From Eubacterium sp. 14-2 (GTDB taxonomy: Bacteria; Bacillota; Clostridia; Lachnospirales; Lachnospiraceae), in contig NZ_KE159567.1 of the NCBI RefSeq assembly GCF_000403845.2, positions 1,620,911 to 1,684,910 of the forward strand: a DNA stretch of 64,000 bases, given 5' to 3'. The number at the start of each line of letters is the position of its first letter. Positions within the stretch are counted from its first letter, which is position 1. The notes under the pieces were generated by a model. The model saw nothing but the letters and a program-made list of their open reading frames with translations, did no database searches and had not been told where the DNA came from. Shown here one piece after another: positions 23,817 to 33,798 of this stretch. Position numbers and translations under genes: made by a program.

Positions 23817-24173
23817 ATGAAAGGACAAGTGGACACACAATACGGAAAAGTGTTGATTGATACAGATGTAATTGCAATTTACGCAGGTTCTGTGGCAGTG
23901 GAATGTTTTGGGATTGTAGGCATGGCTGCTGTGAATATGAAAGATGGTCTGGTGAGACTTCTGAAAAAGGATTACCTGAATCATGGAATAAATGTTACTT
24001 TGAAAGATAACAGGATTACCCTGGATTTTCATGTAATTGTTTCTTATGGAGTAAGTATTTCTACTGTTTCTGATAATCTGATCAGTACGGTGAAGTATCG
24101 CGTAGAAGAGTTTACCGGTATGGAAATCGAGAAAATCAACATCTTTGTTGAAGGCGTCAGAGTGATTGATTAA
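23817..24173 (+). CDS. Asp23/Gls24 family envelope stress protein (YloU-like)
   Basis: A 118-aa cytosolic protein of the Asp23 family, members of which coat the membrane. It opens GKVLIDTDVIAIYAGSVAVE and ends VKYRVEEFTGMEIEKINIFV with VEGVRVID, both conserved. In the rpmB-yloU-yloV-recG synteny it is the YloU homologue. TGGAGG is 11 bases before the ATG. The next gene starts 13 bases after its stop. Confidence 0.93.
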   Translation: MKGQVDTQYGKVLIDTDVIAIYAGSVAVECFGIVGMAAVNMKDGLVRLLKKDYLNHGINVTLKDNRITLDFHVIVSYGVSISTVSDNLISTVKYRVEEFTGMEIEKINIFVEGVRVID

Positions 24174-24186
24174 GGAGGAAAGAAAA

Positions 24187-25890
24187 GTGGCGATAACTAC
24201 AGTAGATGCACCGTTACTTGCAAAAATGTTTTTGGCCGGGGCCAAAAATCTGGAAGCGAAAAAAGAATGGATTAACGAACTGAATGTATTTCCCGTACCG
24301 GACGGAGATACGGGAACTAATATGACCATGACGATTATGTCGGCAGCCACAGAGGTGAGCAATCTGGGAGAATCACCGGATATGGCTTCTCTGGCCAAAG
24401 CAATTTCTTCCGGCTCTCTGCGGGGGGCAAGAGGTAATTCCGGTGTTATTCTGTCTCAGCTGTTCCGTGGATTTACCAAAGGAATCAGCAAATATGAAGT
24501 TATTGACGTGGTTATTTTATGCGACGCGCTGCAGAAGGCGGTGGAGACAGCCTACAAGGCAGTTATGAAGCCAAAGGAAGGCACCATTCTTACGGTGGCC
24601 AAAGGAGGCGCGGACAGGGCGCTGGAACTGATTGGGGAAACCGATGACCTTGCAGTGTTTATGGATGAGGTTATCAGACATGCAGATTATGTGCTGAGCC
24701 AGACCCCGGAGATGCTCCCGGTTCTGAAACAGGCAGGCGTGGTGGACTCCGGCGGACAGGGTCTGGTTACCGTATTAAAAGGCGCTTATGACGCATTGAT
24801 GGGAAAAGAAATTGACTATACGATTGAGACGCCATCTGCCGGAAGCGGTGTGGTGAAAATTTCTCAGCAGACAGAGCAGGATATTAAATTTGGTTACTGT
24901 ACAGAATTTATCATTGTATTAAACCATCCCATGGAAGAGAAAGAAGAGATGGATTTCAAGGCGTATCTGGAATCTATCGGAGATTCCATTGTAGTGGTTG
25001 CAGATGATGAGATTACAAAGGTCCATGTACATACCAATGACCCGGGACTTGCCATTCAGCGGGCATTGGAATATGGCTCTTTGAGTAAGATGAAGATTGA
25101 TAATATGCGGGAAGAGCATCAGGAGAAACTGATTAAGGATGCAGAAAAAGCCGCAGCAGAACAGAAAATGGCAGATGAGAAGAAACGTTCGGAGAAAGAC
25201 GCCCTTGCAGAGGCTCAGAAGGCGCCCAAAAAAGACATGGGCTTTATTTCCGTATCCATTGGTGAGGGAATCAATGAGATTTTTAAAGGACTGGGGGTAG
25301 ATTATATTATTGCCGGCGGCCAGACCATGAACCCCAGCACCGAGGATATGCTCAATGCCATCGAGGATGTGAATGCGGATAATATTTTTATCCTGCCAAA
25401 CAATAAAAATATCATACTTGCGGCAAATCAGGCAGCATCTCTGATTGAAGAGAAAAATATATTTGTGATTCCAACCAAAACGGTACCTCAGGGAATTACA
25501 GCCCTGATTAATTTCATGCCGGACAGCAGCCCGGAAGAAAATGCGGCGCGGATGACAGAAGAACTTTCCACTGTAAAAACCGGACAGGTGACCTATGCGG
25601 TGCGTGACACTCTGATTGATGATAAATCCATCCGACAGGGAGACTATATGGGTATGGGCGACAGTTCCATCCTCTCTGTGGGCAAAGACATGGATGCGGT
25701 AATCAGAGAGCTGGTGGCTCAGCTTGTGGATGAAGAGTCAGCAATTATCAGTATCTATTATGGAGAGGAAATCAAGGAAGAAACTGCCAGGCAGTTAGGC
25801 TCCGAACTGGAGGAAACATATCCTGACTGTGAAGTGGAGGTACATTTCGGTGGACAGCCCGTTTATTATTATGTGATTTCCGTAGAATAA
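24187..25890 (+). CDS. fakA: DAK2 domain protein, fatty acid kinase A-like (YloV)
   Basis: FakA phosphorylates FakB-bound fatty acids to feed exogenous chains into phospholipid synthesis. The N-terminal DAK2 nucleotide-binding domain shows VFPVPDGDTGTNMTMT (the Asp pair binds Mg-ATP), SLRGARGNSGVILSQ, and GVVDSGGQG. A middle domain and a DegV-like C-terminal domain follow (567 aa, usual length). I choose the GTG at 24187, nine bases after TAAGGAGG; the upstream ATG 24166 would overlap asp23 and lie before that site. No fakB is in view. recG follows by 18 bases. Confidence 0.88.
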   Translation: MAITTVDAPLLAKMFLAGAKNLEAKKEWINELNVFPVPDGDTGTNMTMTIMSAATEVSNLGESPDMASLAKAISSGSLRGARGNSGVILSQLFRGFTKGISKYEVIDVVILCDALQKAVETAYKAVMKPKEGTILTVAKGGADRALELIGETDDLAVFMDEVIRHADYVLSQTPEMLPVLKQAGVVDSGGQGLVTVLKGAYDALMGKEIDYTIETPSAGSGVVKISQQTEQDIKFGYCTEFIIVLNHPMEEKEEMDFKAYLESIGDSIVVVADDEITKVHVHTNDPGLAIQRALEYGSLSKMKIDNMREEHQEKLIKDAEKAAAEQKMADEKKRSEKDALAEAQKAPKKDMGFISVSIGEGINEIFKGLGVDYIIAGGQTMNPSTEDMLNAIEDVNADNIFILPNNKNIILAANQAASLIEEKNIFVIPTKTVPQGITALINFMPDSSPEENAARMTEELSTVKTGQVTYAVRDTLIDDKSIRQGDYMGMGDSSILSVGKDMDAVIRELVAQLVDEESAIISIYYGEEIKEETARQLGSELEETYPDCEVEVHFGGQPVYYYVISVE

Positions 25891-25908
25891 CAGCAAAGGA
25901 GCAATCCC

Positions 25909-28047
25909 ATGGAGAAAACATCGGGTATCGGCACGCTGAAAGGGATTGGAGCGAAAACAGAACAGTTATTTCATAATCTGGGAGTATACACCATTGGTGA
26001 TATACTCCTTCATTATCCCAGAGATTATGAGAAGCTGCCGCCCATTACCCCCCTGTCGGAACTGCCGGAACTTGTAAAAGAAACTGAGATAACTGCCGCA
26101 GTGGCGGCACGTATTGATAAAACTCCTGTAGTGCGGGCAGCCCGCAGTATGCAGGTGACCTCCCTGATTCTTCAGGAGCAGGACGTGAAAGCAGATCTGG
26201 TATGGTTTCGTATGCCTTATCTGAAAAATACCCTGAAACCTGGAGCATGGTTTGTATTTCTGGGGAAAATTTCCAGAAAAGGCAGTCAGTTTCATATGGA
26301 ACAGCCGCAGGTGCTTTTACCGGAGAAATACGAATCTATGCAGGAATGCCTGTGGCCCTGCTATCCCCTGACAGCGGGACTTGGCAAAAACAAGCTCTCA
26401 CAGACCATCCGGAAAGCTCTGGAAGAACTGGATTTGTCGCGGGATTATCTGCCAGAGGATATCAGAATGCGGCGTCATCTGGCAGAATATAATTTTGCCC
26501 TGGAGAATATTCATTTTCCGGAAAGTGAAGAGGCGTTGGAACAGGCAAGAAAACGACTGATTTTTGATGAATTTTTCCAGTTTATCCTTTCGGCAGGTAT
26601 ACAGAAAGAGCAGATGGAAGAAGTGCTGAATGAATTTTCCTTTCTTCCGCTGGAACTGTCTGAATCAGGTACAGAGTCAGAGAAGCAGGCTTCGGAATCT
26701 TCCGTGGAGTCACAGAGGCTGTGGGCTGATTCTGTAATGGAGCAGCTTCCTTACCAGCTGACGGAAGCCCAGAAACGTACTCTGCTGGAAATCCGTCAGG
26801 ATTTACGAGGCAGGAAGGTTATGCAGCGTCTGGTACAGGGAGATGTGGGCTCCGGAAAAACCATTATTGCCTTTCTGGCCATGCTGGATGCGGCTCAGGC
26901 AGGTTATCAGTCGGCGCTGATGGCTCCTACGGAAGTGCTGGCCATGCAGCATTATCAGACCTTTACAGAACTCTGTGAACAGCATGGGCTGCGGATTCCT
27001 GTTATTCTTTTGACCGGTTCCCTGACAAAAAAGGAAAAACGCCACGCTTATGAGCGGATGCAGCTGTATGCCAACGCCATGATTATCGGAACCCATGCCC
27101 TGATACAGGAGCAGGCTCTTTATGACAATCTTGCGCTGGTTATCACAGACGAGCAGCACCGGTTTGGAGTAAAACAGCGGGAAACATTGTTTCTCAAAGG
27201 TTCCCAGCCCCATGTTCTGGTTATGAGCGCCACCCCTATTCCAAGAACCCTTGCTATTATTTTATATGGAGATCTGGACATATCCGTGATAGATGAAGTA
27301 CCGGCCAGAAGGCTTCCGGTAAAAAGCTGCGTTGTGGGAAAAAATTCCCGCAATACTTCTTATGATTTTCTGAAAAAAGAAATTGCCATGGGGCATCAGG
27401 CTTATGTTATCTGTCCGCTGGTGGAAGAAAGTGAAGGCCTGGAGGCCGAAAATGTGACGGATTACGCCAGAATTCTGCAGGAACAGCTTCCCTCCGGGAT
27501 TGTGGTGGAATCCCTGCATGGAAAAATGAAATCCGGCAGGAAGAATCTGATTATGGAGCAGTTTGCCCGTAATGAGATACAGGTGCTGGTGTCCACCACG
27601 GTGATTGAGGTGGGCGTTAATGTGCCCAATGCCACAGTGATGATGATAGAGGATGCTCAGCGGTTCGGTCTGGCCCAGCTTCATCAGCTTCGGGGCCGGG
27701 TGGGCAGAGGAGAGGCACAGTCCTACTGCATTATGATTAATACTACTGACTCCGGGAAGGCAAAAAAACGTCTGGAAATCCTGAATAAATCCAACGATGG
27801 ATTTTTCATAGCGGGAGAAGATCTGAAACTGCGGGGACCGGGGGATTTCTTTGGAATCCGCCAGAGCGGGCTTCTGGAATTCCGTCTGGGTGATATTTAT
27901 CAGAATGCCGATCTGTTAAAACAGGCATCGGAGGAGGCAAATCTGCTGTTGGCAGAAGACCGGCAGCTTATGCAGCCAGGACATGAGAGAATCCGGGAAC
28001 AGATACAGGGGTATCTGTTCCGTCAGGCCGAAACAGTAAATTTGTAA
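25909..28047 (+). CDS. recG: ATP-dependent DNA helicase RecG
   Basis: Branch-migrating helicase for stalled forks and recombination intermediates. The 712 aa comprise a wedge/OB N-terminus (IGTLKGIGAKTEQLFHNLGV is its hairpin start), then SF2 helicase motifs: I GDVGSGKT, II DEQH (in VITDEQHRFGVK), III SATPIPRT, and VI QLRGRVGRG. It is slightly longer than usual (about 680) owing to a Glu/Ser-rich stretch near 245-265. GGAGC precedes the ATG. A terminator follows. Confidence 0.97.
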   Translation: MEKTSGIGTLKGIGAKTEQLFHNLGVYTIGDILLHYPRDYEKLPPITPLSELPELVKETEITAAVAARIDKTPVVRAARSMQVTSLILQEQDVKADLVWFRMPYLKNTLKPGAWFVFLGKISRKGSQFHMEQPQVLLPEKYESMQECLWPCYPLTAGLGKNKLSQTIRKALEELDLSRDYLPEDIRMRRHLAEYNFALENIHFPESEEALEQARKRLIFDEFFQFILSAGIQKEQMEEVLNEFSFLPLELSESGTESEKQASESSVESQRLWADSVMEQLPYQLTEAQKRTLLEIRQDLRGRKVMQRLVQGDVGSGKTIIAFLAMLDAAQAGYQSALMAPTEVLAMQHYQTFTELCEQHGLRIPVILLTGSLTKKEKRHAYERMQLYANAMIIGTHALIQEQALYDNLALVITDEQHRFGVKQRETLFLKGSQPHVLVMSATPIPRTLAIILYGDLDISVIDEVPARRLPVKSCVVGKNSRNTSYDFLKKEIAMGHQAYVICPLVEESEGLEAENVTDYARILQEQLPSGIVVESLHGKMKSGRKNLIMEQFARNEIQVLVSTTVIEVGVNVPNATVMMIEDAQRFGLAQLHQLRGRVGRGEAQSYCIMINTTDSGKAKKRLEILNKSNDGFFIAGEDLKLRGPGDFFGIRQSGLLEFRLGDIYQNADLLKQASEEANLLLAEDRQLMQPGHERIREQIQGYLFRQAETVNL

Positions 28048-28052
28048 AGAGA

Positions 28053-28088
28053 AAAACAGGCGCCAGATTATTCTGACACCTGTTTTCT
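28053..28088 (+). terminator. Terminator after recG
   Basis: AAAACAGG and CCTGTTTT flank an inner CCAGA-ttat-TCTG stem; the T-run is short (TTTTCTG). Confidence 0.7.
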
Positions 28089-28118
28089 GATTGTCTGAGT
28101 ATAAACGGAAGTTTCCTG

Positions 28119-28322
28119 TTATCTGCCAGACATCTGTTTTTCCTGGGCTTCGATCATTTTCTTCACCATATAACCGCCGACAGAACCATTCTGTTTAGAG
28201 GTTAAGTCTCCGTTGTAACCCTCTTTTAAAGGCACGCCGATTTCATTCGCAACTTCGAATTTAAACTTATCCAATGCACTTTTTGCTTCCGGTACTACCG
28301 CTCTGTTAGATGAATTAGACAT
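28119..28322 (-). CDS. Alpha/beta-type small acid-soluble spore protein
   Basis: DNA-coating protein of dormant spores. The 67 aa have the family core: KFEVANEIGV (GPR protease site region), GYNGDLTSKQNGSVGGYMVK and KKMIEAQE. ATG 28322 follows AGGAGG; the upstream extension to 28373 does not belong to the family. It supports a spore-forming host and lies alone on the minus strand between recG and rqcH. Confidence 0.94.
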   Translation of the reverse strand: MSNSSNRAVVPEAKSALDKFKFEVANEIGVPLKEGYNGDLTSKQNGSVGGYMVKKMIEAQEKQMSGR

Positions 28323-28491
28323 ATCGTTACCTCCTGTTGTCTTTTGTTTCTGAAATATTTTCTGTTTTTTCATGTGTGAATCATCCGCAGATGATAAAAT
28401 GTAACCCGTTGGTTACGAGGATAGTATATGCACAGAAATCAGGATTAGACATGCAGTTCTTTCCGATTTTAACAGAAAATTCCACGAAACG

Positions 28492-30252
28492 TCAGTCGGC
28501 AACCAGCTGGATATCAGTAATGTCAGGAGAGGCAACCAGAGAATAATTGGTGTAATACACAACGAATCCCGGCTTGCTTCCGTTGGGTTTTTTCACATGT
28601 TTTTTTTCAATGTAGTCAATTTCCACCTTGTCTGTTCCGCGTCCGTCAGAATAGTAGGCAGCCAGGCGTCCCGCCTCCTCAAAGGTGCGGTCCGGCAGTT
28701 CGTCACCGTTGGTTTTAACCACCACATGGGAGCCCGGCATTCCCTTTGCATGGAACCACCAGTCATTTCCCAGGGCAAATTTAAAGGTAAGCTCTTCATT
28801 CTGAAAATTATTTTTTCCCACATACATATGATAACCGTCAGAGGAAAGATAGTGGAAAGGCCGGCTTTTTATTTTTTCTTTTTTGCCGGTGTGTTTCTTT
28901 TTGATATAGCCAAACTGTACAAGTTCTTCTTTTATCTGGGTCAGATCCTCCTCGGAAACGGCAATGTCCAGGGAGGTGGAAATGGATTCCAGATGAAGCA
29001 TTTCTTCCTGCGTTTCCTTTAGCAGTTCCGTCAGCGCCTCATAAGTGCGCTTTAATTTGTTATAGCGGTCAAAGTATTTCCGGGCATTTTCCTGAGGTGT
29101 AAGCTGATTGTCCAGAGGAATGGAAATCATTTCATTTGTGTAGTAATTGAGAGCTTCCAGTTTTTGGGCATTTTCATCCAGATTGTATCCGTAAGTGTTG
29201 ATGAGTTCTCCGTATACTTTATATTTTTCCCGTTTTTCCGTATCTTTTAACTGTTTTTGCTGTAAATCGTATTTTTTTCGGCTCCGCTCTGACAGAGTGT
29301 TCACGATTTTGCGAAGATCTGCAGATTTTTGCCGGATTCTGGTGTATACGTTTCTGGCAGCGTAAAAAGTCTCCAGCACTTCTGAGATGGAAGTACAGTC
29401 TGTTTTTGTGAAATCTCCGTACTGTTTCAGTTCCACTGCTGAAAAATCCACCGGTTCTTTTCCATTATTAATCAGGTTTGGATGGAAGTTTCCTTCCCGT
29501 ATATCCTCCATCATCCAGGAAAAGTGGTGGAAAAGATGGAATTTTTCTTCTTCTGACAGCGCTTGCGCAGGCCGGTCTCCGTCTACAGAAGCGCGGAAAC
29601 AGAGCTCAGAAGCAATCACAGGGCTGATGCCCGTGCAGGCGGTGTAAATTGCCTTCTGCACCGGAAGGGGCCTGCCGTATACATTCTTATAGAAAGAATC
29701 CTGTGTTTCCGTCAGAGGATTGGATTTTTCCTGTGTTTCCGGGATAAAATAAGTTCTTCCAGGGAGCACTTCACGGACAGAGCTGACCTGGGCGGAAATA
29801 TGTTTGATACTGTCGATAATGTTTTTGTTTTCATCGCAGAAAATAATGTTGCTGTGTTTTCCCATCAGCTCAACAATGAGAACTTTGTGACAGAGATCTC
29901 CCAGTTCATTGAGATGTTCAATTTCAAAATTGATGATACGCTCCATATTGGGCTGGTGAATGCCCGTTATTTTTCCGTTTGCAATATGTTTTCTGAGCAG
30001 CATACAGAAATTCGGTGCTGTCAGGGGACTGGTTTTGTTGGCCTGGGTCAGGTAAATCAGGGGCAGGGAAGGACTTGCGGATAACAGCAGCCGCACCTGT
30101 CCGCTTTTTGCAGCCGCTTCTGTTCTGGAAGTTTTTATCGTGAGCAGAAGTTCGTCATTTTCCGGCTGGGCAATTTTGCTGATCCTTCCGTTTCTGACTG
30201 TTTCATTCAGTTCTTTTACTAAATTTGCAATAACAATTCCGTCAAAAGCCAT
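28492..30252 (-). CDS. rqcH: RqcH / NFACT family ribosome quality control protein
   Basis: RqcH binds stalled 50S-peptidyl-tRNA complexes and adds C-terminal alanine tails. The 586 aa have NFACT-N (MAFDGIVIANLVKELNETVR, GRISKIAQPENDELLLTI), a coiled-coil centre (RKKYDLQQKQLKDTEKREKY), and NFACT-R at the end (FHYLSSDGYHMYVGKNNFQN, WWFHAKGMPGSHVV). AAGGAG lies eight bases before the ATG. It was formerly annotated as a fibronectin-binding protein (FbpA). Confidence 0.95.
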   Translation of the reverse strand: MAFDGIVIANLVKELNETVRNGRISKIAQPENDELLLTIKTSRTEAAAKSGQVRLLLSASPSLPLIYLTQANKTSPLTAPNFCMLLRKHIANGKITGIHQPNMERIINFEIEHLNELGDLCHKVLIVELMGKHSNIIFCDENKNIIDSIKHISAQVSSVREVLPGRTYFIPETQEKSNPLTETQDSFYKNVYGRPLPVQKAIYTACTGISPVIASELCFRASVDGDRPAQALSEEEKFHLFHHFSWMMEDIREGNFHPNLINNGKEPVDFSAVELKQYGDFTKTDCTSISEVLETFYAARNVYTRIRQKSADLRKIVNTLSERSRKKYDLQQKQLKDTEKREKYKVYGELINTYGYNLDENAQKLEALNYYTNEMISIPLDNQLTPQENARKYFDRYNKLKRTYEALTELLKETQEEMLHLESISTSLDIAVSEEDLTQIKEELVQFGYIKKKHTGKKEKIKSRPFHYLSSDGYHMYVGKNNFQNEELTFKFALGNDWWFHAKGMPGSHVVVKTNGDELPDRTFEEAGRLAAYYSDGRGTDKVEIDYIEKKHVKKPNGSKPGFVVYYTNYSLVASPDITDIQLVAD

Positions 30253-30548
30253 GATAGTTCTCCTTTTTTATCATTCAGGTGCAAAAGGCGCCTTTTATGC
30301 CGCATATGTGCCGGTACCTGAACCTTTTCATGAAAATACGAGACTATAACAGTATAGCTCAAATTTCTGAAAAATGGAATAAAAAAAAATATGGATTGAA
30401 TTTTCCGAACATTTGTATTAGAATAGATAAAAGAAATATTCTAAGAACGAAAGAGCAGAAAGGAATTACATTTGTTCAAATACAAAAGTGGATACAGCAG
30501 ACAATTGTTTTGGACAAAGGTAATTACATTCAACAAGGGCGTGAAAAG
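30253..30548. other. Intergenic region between rqcH and ireB
   Basis: A 296-base gap. It holds a TTCAGGT/ACCTGAA inverted repeat around 30274-30323 with an inner palindrome AAAAGGCGCCTTTT, and the ireB promoter described separately. No convincing gene; the frame running in from 30279 is an upstream extension of ireB. Confidence 0.5.
30396..30424 (+). promoter_or_regulatory. Promoter of the ireB cluster
   Basis: TTGAAT (30396-30401), 17-base spacer, TAGAAT (30419-30424), about 125 bases before ireB. It probably drives the long co-directional run from ireB on. Confidence 0.6.
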
Positions 30549-30812
30549 ATGCAGGATAAAAACAATACTCAATATTTTAAAGTGGAGAAGGAACAGCAGA
30601 TAAGGGTTGACGATGTGCTGGAAATTGTATATAGTGCTTTGCGGGAGAAGGGCTACAATCCGGTGAACCAGATTGTGGGATACATTATGTCCGGAGACCC
30701 TACTTACATTACCAGCCATCGGAATGCAAGAAGCCTGATTATGAAAGTAGAGCGGGACGAGCTGGTGGAAGAGATTCTGCGCCGGTATATCCAGAGCAAC
30801 TCCTGGGGATAG
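30549..30812 (+). CDS. ireB: IreB family regulatory phosphoprotein
   Basis: A small target of the IreK-type Ser/Thr kinase (studied in Enterococcus cephalosporin resistance). The 87 aa contain the invariant block [20 protein letters not shown] followed by [21 protein letters not shown] 30549 starts the conserved part. It precedes ruvX as in Bacillus yrzL-yrrK; no kinase gene is in this window. Confidence 0.95.
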   Translation: MQDKNNTQYFKVEKEQQIRVDDVLEIVYSALREKGYNPVNQIVGYIMSGDPTYITSHRNARSLIMKVERDELVEEILRRYIQSNSWG

Positions 30813-30821
30813 GAGGTCAGG

Positions 30822-31271
30822 ATGCGCATTATGGGGCTTGATTTTGGTTCCAGGACCGTGGGTGTTGCCATAAGTGATGCATTACTGGTTACTGCCCAGG
30901 GAATCGAAACCATTCAGCGGAAATCGCCGGGAAAACTCCGGCAGACACTTGCAAGGATTCAGGAACTGACAGAGGAATATCAGGTGGAGGAAATCGTACT
31001 GGGATTTCCGAAGAATATGAATAATACGGAAGGGGAACGCTGCCGCAGTACACTGGAATTTCAGGAACTGCTGAAAAAGCGCTGTAATCTGCCGGTGGTG
31101 CTGTGGGATGAAAGGCTTACTACCGTGGAAGCAGAGCGGAGCCTGATGGAGGGCGGCGTGCGCAGAGAACACCGGAAGAGCCATGTGGACAGGATTGCCG
31201 CTGTACTGATTTTACAGGGGTATCTGGATGCGCGGGCATTTCAGGCGGAAAAATCAGGAAATTCAGAATAG
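30822..31271 (+). CDS. ruvX: RuvX/YqgF Holliday junction resolvase-like protein
   Basis: RNase H-fold nuclease of the RuvC superfamily, needed for 16S rRNA 5' maturation and possibly junction resolution. The 149 aa start [19 protein letters not shown] (first catalytic Asp), contain [11 protein letters not shown] and [11 protein letters not shown], and end in [22 protein letters not shown] precedes it. It lies nine bases after ireB. Confidence 0.95.
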   Translation: MRIMGLDFGSRTVGVAISDALLVTAQGIETIQRKSPGKLRQTLARIQELTEEYQVEEIVLGFPKNMNNTEGERCRSTLEFQELLKKRCNLPVVLWDERLTTVEAERSLMEGGVRREHRKSHVDRIAAVLILQGYLDARAFQAEKSGNSE

Positions 31272-31313
31272 GGAAAGACGAAACAGCAAAGTTGGAATAA
31301 AAGGACAGAATCA

Positions 31314-31574
31314 ATGGAAAAAGTAGTATTTCAGGCTCCTCACAGCGGGGAGTCTATGGAGTTTTATGTGGTAGAGCAGACCAGAATTAATGGGGTGAAT
31401 TATCTGCTTGTTACAGAAGAGGAAGACGGCGACTGTGACGCCTTTATTTTAAAGGAAATATCACAGGAAGAAAATGAAGATATCGTGTATGAAATGGTGG
31501 AATCTGAGGAAGAACTGGAATATATGTCCAGAATTTTTGGCGAAATTCTGGAAGACGTGGAGCTGACCATGTAG
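31314..31574 (+). CDS. DUF1292 family protein (YrzB-like)
   Basis: An 86-aa acidic protein (many Glu/Asp after residue 30) with the family block INGVNYLLVTEEEDGDCDAF. It occupies the yrzB position after ruvX in the conserved Firmicute cluster. The function is unknown. AAAGGACAG precedes the ATG. Confidence 0.88.
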   Translation: MEKVVFQAPHSGESMEFYVVEQTRINGVNYLLVTEEEDGDCDAFILKEISQEENEDIVYEMVESEEELEYMSRIFGEILEDVELTM

Positions 31575-31618
31575 TACGAAGGAATCTGAAAATATGAATT
31601 TTACAGAAAGGTGTTGCG

Positions 31619-32074
31619 ATGCTCCGGGAAGATTTTGAAAAGATTTTGAAGGAACATGGATTGAAAAAGACCAGGCAGAGAATTCTGGTACTGGAAGCAC
31701 TGTCATCCTGTGAGGATAAACACCTGACTGCGGAAGAAATATATGAAACAGTGAAGGCAGAGTTCCCGGAAATCGGGCTGGCGACTGTCTATCGGACCAT
31801 ACAATTGCTATCGGAGCTGGACCTGGTGGAAAGTGTGCAGCTTGGAGATGGATGCGTGCGTTATGAAATTGGAAAAATTGGTGAAAAAGAGGCGCACCGC
31901 CACCATCATTTAATATGTCTGGAATGTGGAAAAGTAATATCTTTTTGGGACGACCTGTTAGAGGAGCTGGAGGAACGTATCAGAGAGTCAGCTTCTTTTC
32001 AGGTTATCAACCATGAGGTAAAGTTTTACGGCTATTGTGAATCATGTCTGAAACAGGGACAGGAATGTCAGTGA
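31619..32074 (+). CDS. Fur/PerR-family transcriptional repressor
   Basis: A 151-aa metal-dependent repressor. The winged helix is KKTRQRILVLEALSS to EIGLATVYRTIQLLSELDLV. The metal site is HRHHHLICLECGKVISF, with a structural Cys pair CLEC and CESC (second near the C-terminus). The sequence does not settle whether it is Fur, PerR or Zur; an Asp-rich PerR site is not obvious. AAAGGTG precedes the ATG. Confidence 0.88.
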   Translation: MLREDFEKILKEHGLKKTRQRILVLEALSSCEDKHLTAEEIYETVKAEFPEIGLATVYRTIQLLSELDLVESVQLGDGCVRYEIGKIGEKEAHRHHHLICLECGKVISFWDDLLEELEERIRESASFQVINHEVKFYGYCESCLKQGQECQ

Positions 32075-32111
32075 AAAGCGAGGGAACCTGCACAGCATTT
32101 GGAGGTGCAAG

Positions 32112-33776
32112 TTGAAAAAAGAACATAATTCAAAATTGAAAATCATTCCTTTAGGCGGACTGGAGCAGATTGGAATGAACATTACTGCCTTTGAATACGA
32201 AGACAGTATTATTGTGGTGGACTGCGGTCTGTCTTTTCCGGAAAATGATATGCTGGGTATTGACCTGGTAATTCCGGATGTTACCTATCTGAGGAATAAT
32301 ATCGAGAAAGTAAAAGGATTTTTTATTACCCATGGCCATGAGGACCATATCGGAGCCATTCCCTATATTCTGAGGGATATCAATGTACCAATTTATGCAA
32401 CAAAGCTGACCATCGGTATTATAGATAACAAACTGCGGGAGCACAATATGCTTTCCAAAGTAAAGCGCAAGGTGGTAAAATACGGGCAGCATATCAATCT
32501 GGGCTGTTTTCGGGTGGAATTTATCAAGACAAATCACAGTATTCAGGATGCTGCGGCGCTGGCAATCTATTCGCCGGCGGGAATTGTAGTGCATACGGGA
32601 GACTTTAAGGTGGACTATACACCGGTATTCGGTGACGCCATTGACTTGCAGCGGTTTGGAGAAATCGGCAAAAAGGGCGTACTGGCGCTGATGTGCGACA
32701 GTACCAATGCAGAGCGGCCGGGATTTACCAACTCGGAACGTACCGTGGGAAAGACCTTTGACAATATTTTTGCAGATCATTCCAATACCAGAATTATCAT
32801 TGCAACCTTTGCTTCTAATGTGGACCGTGTACAGCAGATTATCAATTCTGCTTATAAATTCGGCCGCAAGGTTGTGGTGGAGGGCCGCAGTATGGTAAAT
32901 ATTATTACCACGGCCACAGAACTGGGGTATCTGCAGATACCGGAAAATACCCTGATTGATATAGAGCAGCTGAAAAATTATCCCGATGAACAGACGGTGC
33001 TTATCACCACCGGAAGTCAGGGAGAGTCCATGGCAGCTTTGTCACGGATGGCGGCAAGCCTGCACAAAAAAGTAACGATTAAACCTGGAGATACCATAAT
33101 TTTCAGTTCCAATCCCATACCGGGAAATGAAAAAGCCGTGTCCAATGTAATCAATGAACTGTTTATGAAAGGGGCGGAAGTGATTTTCCAGGATGCCCAT
33201 GTATCCGGACATGCCTGTCGGGAGGAAATCAAGCTGATTTATTCTCTGGTGAAGCCAAAGTATGCAGTTCCTGTTCACGGAGAATACAAACATCTGCGTG
33301 CACAGGCTACGATCGCGGAAGAACTTGGCTTTAAGAAGGAAGATATTTTCATCCTTTCCTCCGGAAATGTGCTGGAGCTGGATGAAAACGGTGCGGAAGT
33401 TACCGGGCAGGTTCCGGTGGGATCTATACTGGTGGATGGCCTTGGCGTGGGCGACGTGGGAAATATCGTGCTCAGAGACAGGCAGCATCTGGCAGAAGAC
33501 GGAATTATTATTGTGGTAATGACACTGGAATCCGGCAGCGGCCAGGTGCTGGCAGGACCGGATATTGTCAGCCGGGGCTTTGTGTATGTACGAGGTGCGG
33601 AAAGTCTGATGGACGAGGCCAAAAAAGTGCTGGACGGCGCCATGGAATACTGCATGGAGCGTAATATTACGGACTGGGGCAAGATTAAAACGGAAATCAA
33701 GGATGAGCTGGGAGAATTTGTCTGGAAAAAGACCAAACGCAGACCCATGATCATGCCGATTATTATGGAAGTCTGA
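32112..33776 (+). CDS. rnjA: Ribonuclease J
   Basis: A 5'-3' exonuclease and endonuclease central to mRNA decay. The 554 aa have the metallo-beta-lactamase motif THGHEDHIGAIPYIL (about residues 74-88), VHTGDFKVDY, the beta-CASP region, and the terminal VHGEYKHLRAQATIAEELGF. The start is TTG at 32112, seven bases after GGAGGT; no ATG lies in a better position. ylbF follows 22 bases later. Confidence 0.95.
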   Translation: MKKEHNSKLKIIPLGGLEQIGMNITAFEYEDSIIVVDCGLSFPENDMLGIDLVIPDVTYLRNNIEKVKGFFITHGHEDHIGAIPYILRDINVPIYATKLTIGIIDNKLREHNMLSKVKRKVVKYGQHINLGCFRVEFIKTNHSIQDAAALAIYSPAGIVVHTGDFKVDYTPVFGDAIDLQRFGEIGKKGVLALMCDSTNAERPGFTNSERTVGKTFDNIFADHSNTRIIIATFASNVDRVQQIINSAYKFGRKVVVEGRSMVNIITTATELGYLQIPENTLIDIEQLKNYPDEQTVLITTGSQGESMAALSRMAASLHKKVTIKPGDTIIFSSNPIPGNEKAVSNVINELFMKGAEVIFQDAHVSGHACREEIKLIYSLVKPKYAVPVHGEYKHLRAQATIAEELGFKKEDIFILSSGNVLELDENGAEVTGQVPVGSILVDGLGVGDVGNIVLRDRQHLAEDGIIIVVMTLESGSGQVLAGPDIVSRGFVYVRGAESLMDEAKKVLDGAMEYCMERNITDWGKIKTEIKDELGEFVWKKTKRRPMIMPIIMEV

Positions 33777-33798
33777 AGGTTCATGTTGGAGGTTCAGT

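Noticed and set aside
28321-28491. A further gene between the SASP gene and rqcH
   Set aside because: Short open frames here are without ribosome binding site or recognisable sequence; the gap looks like promoter DNA.
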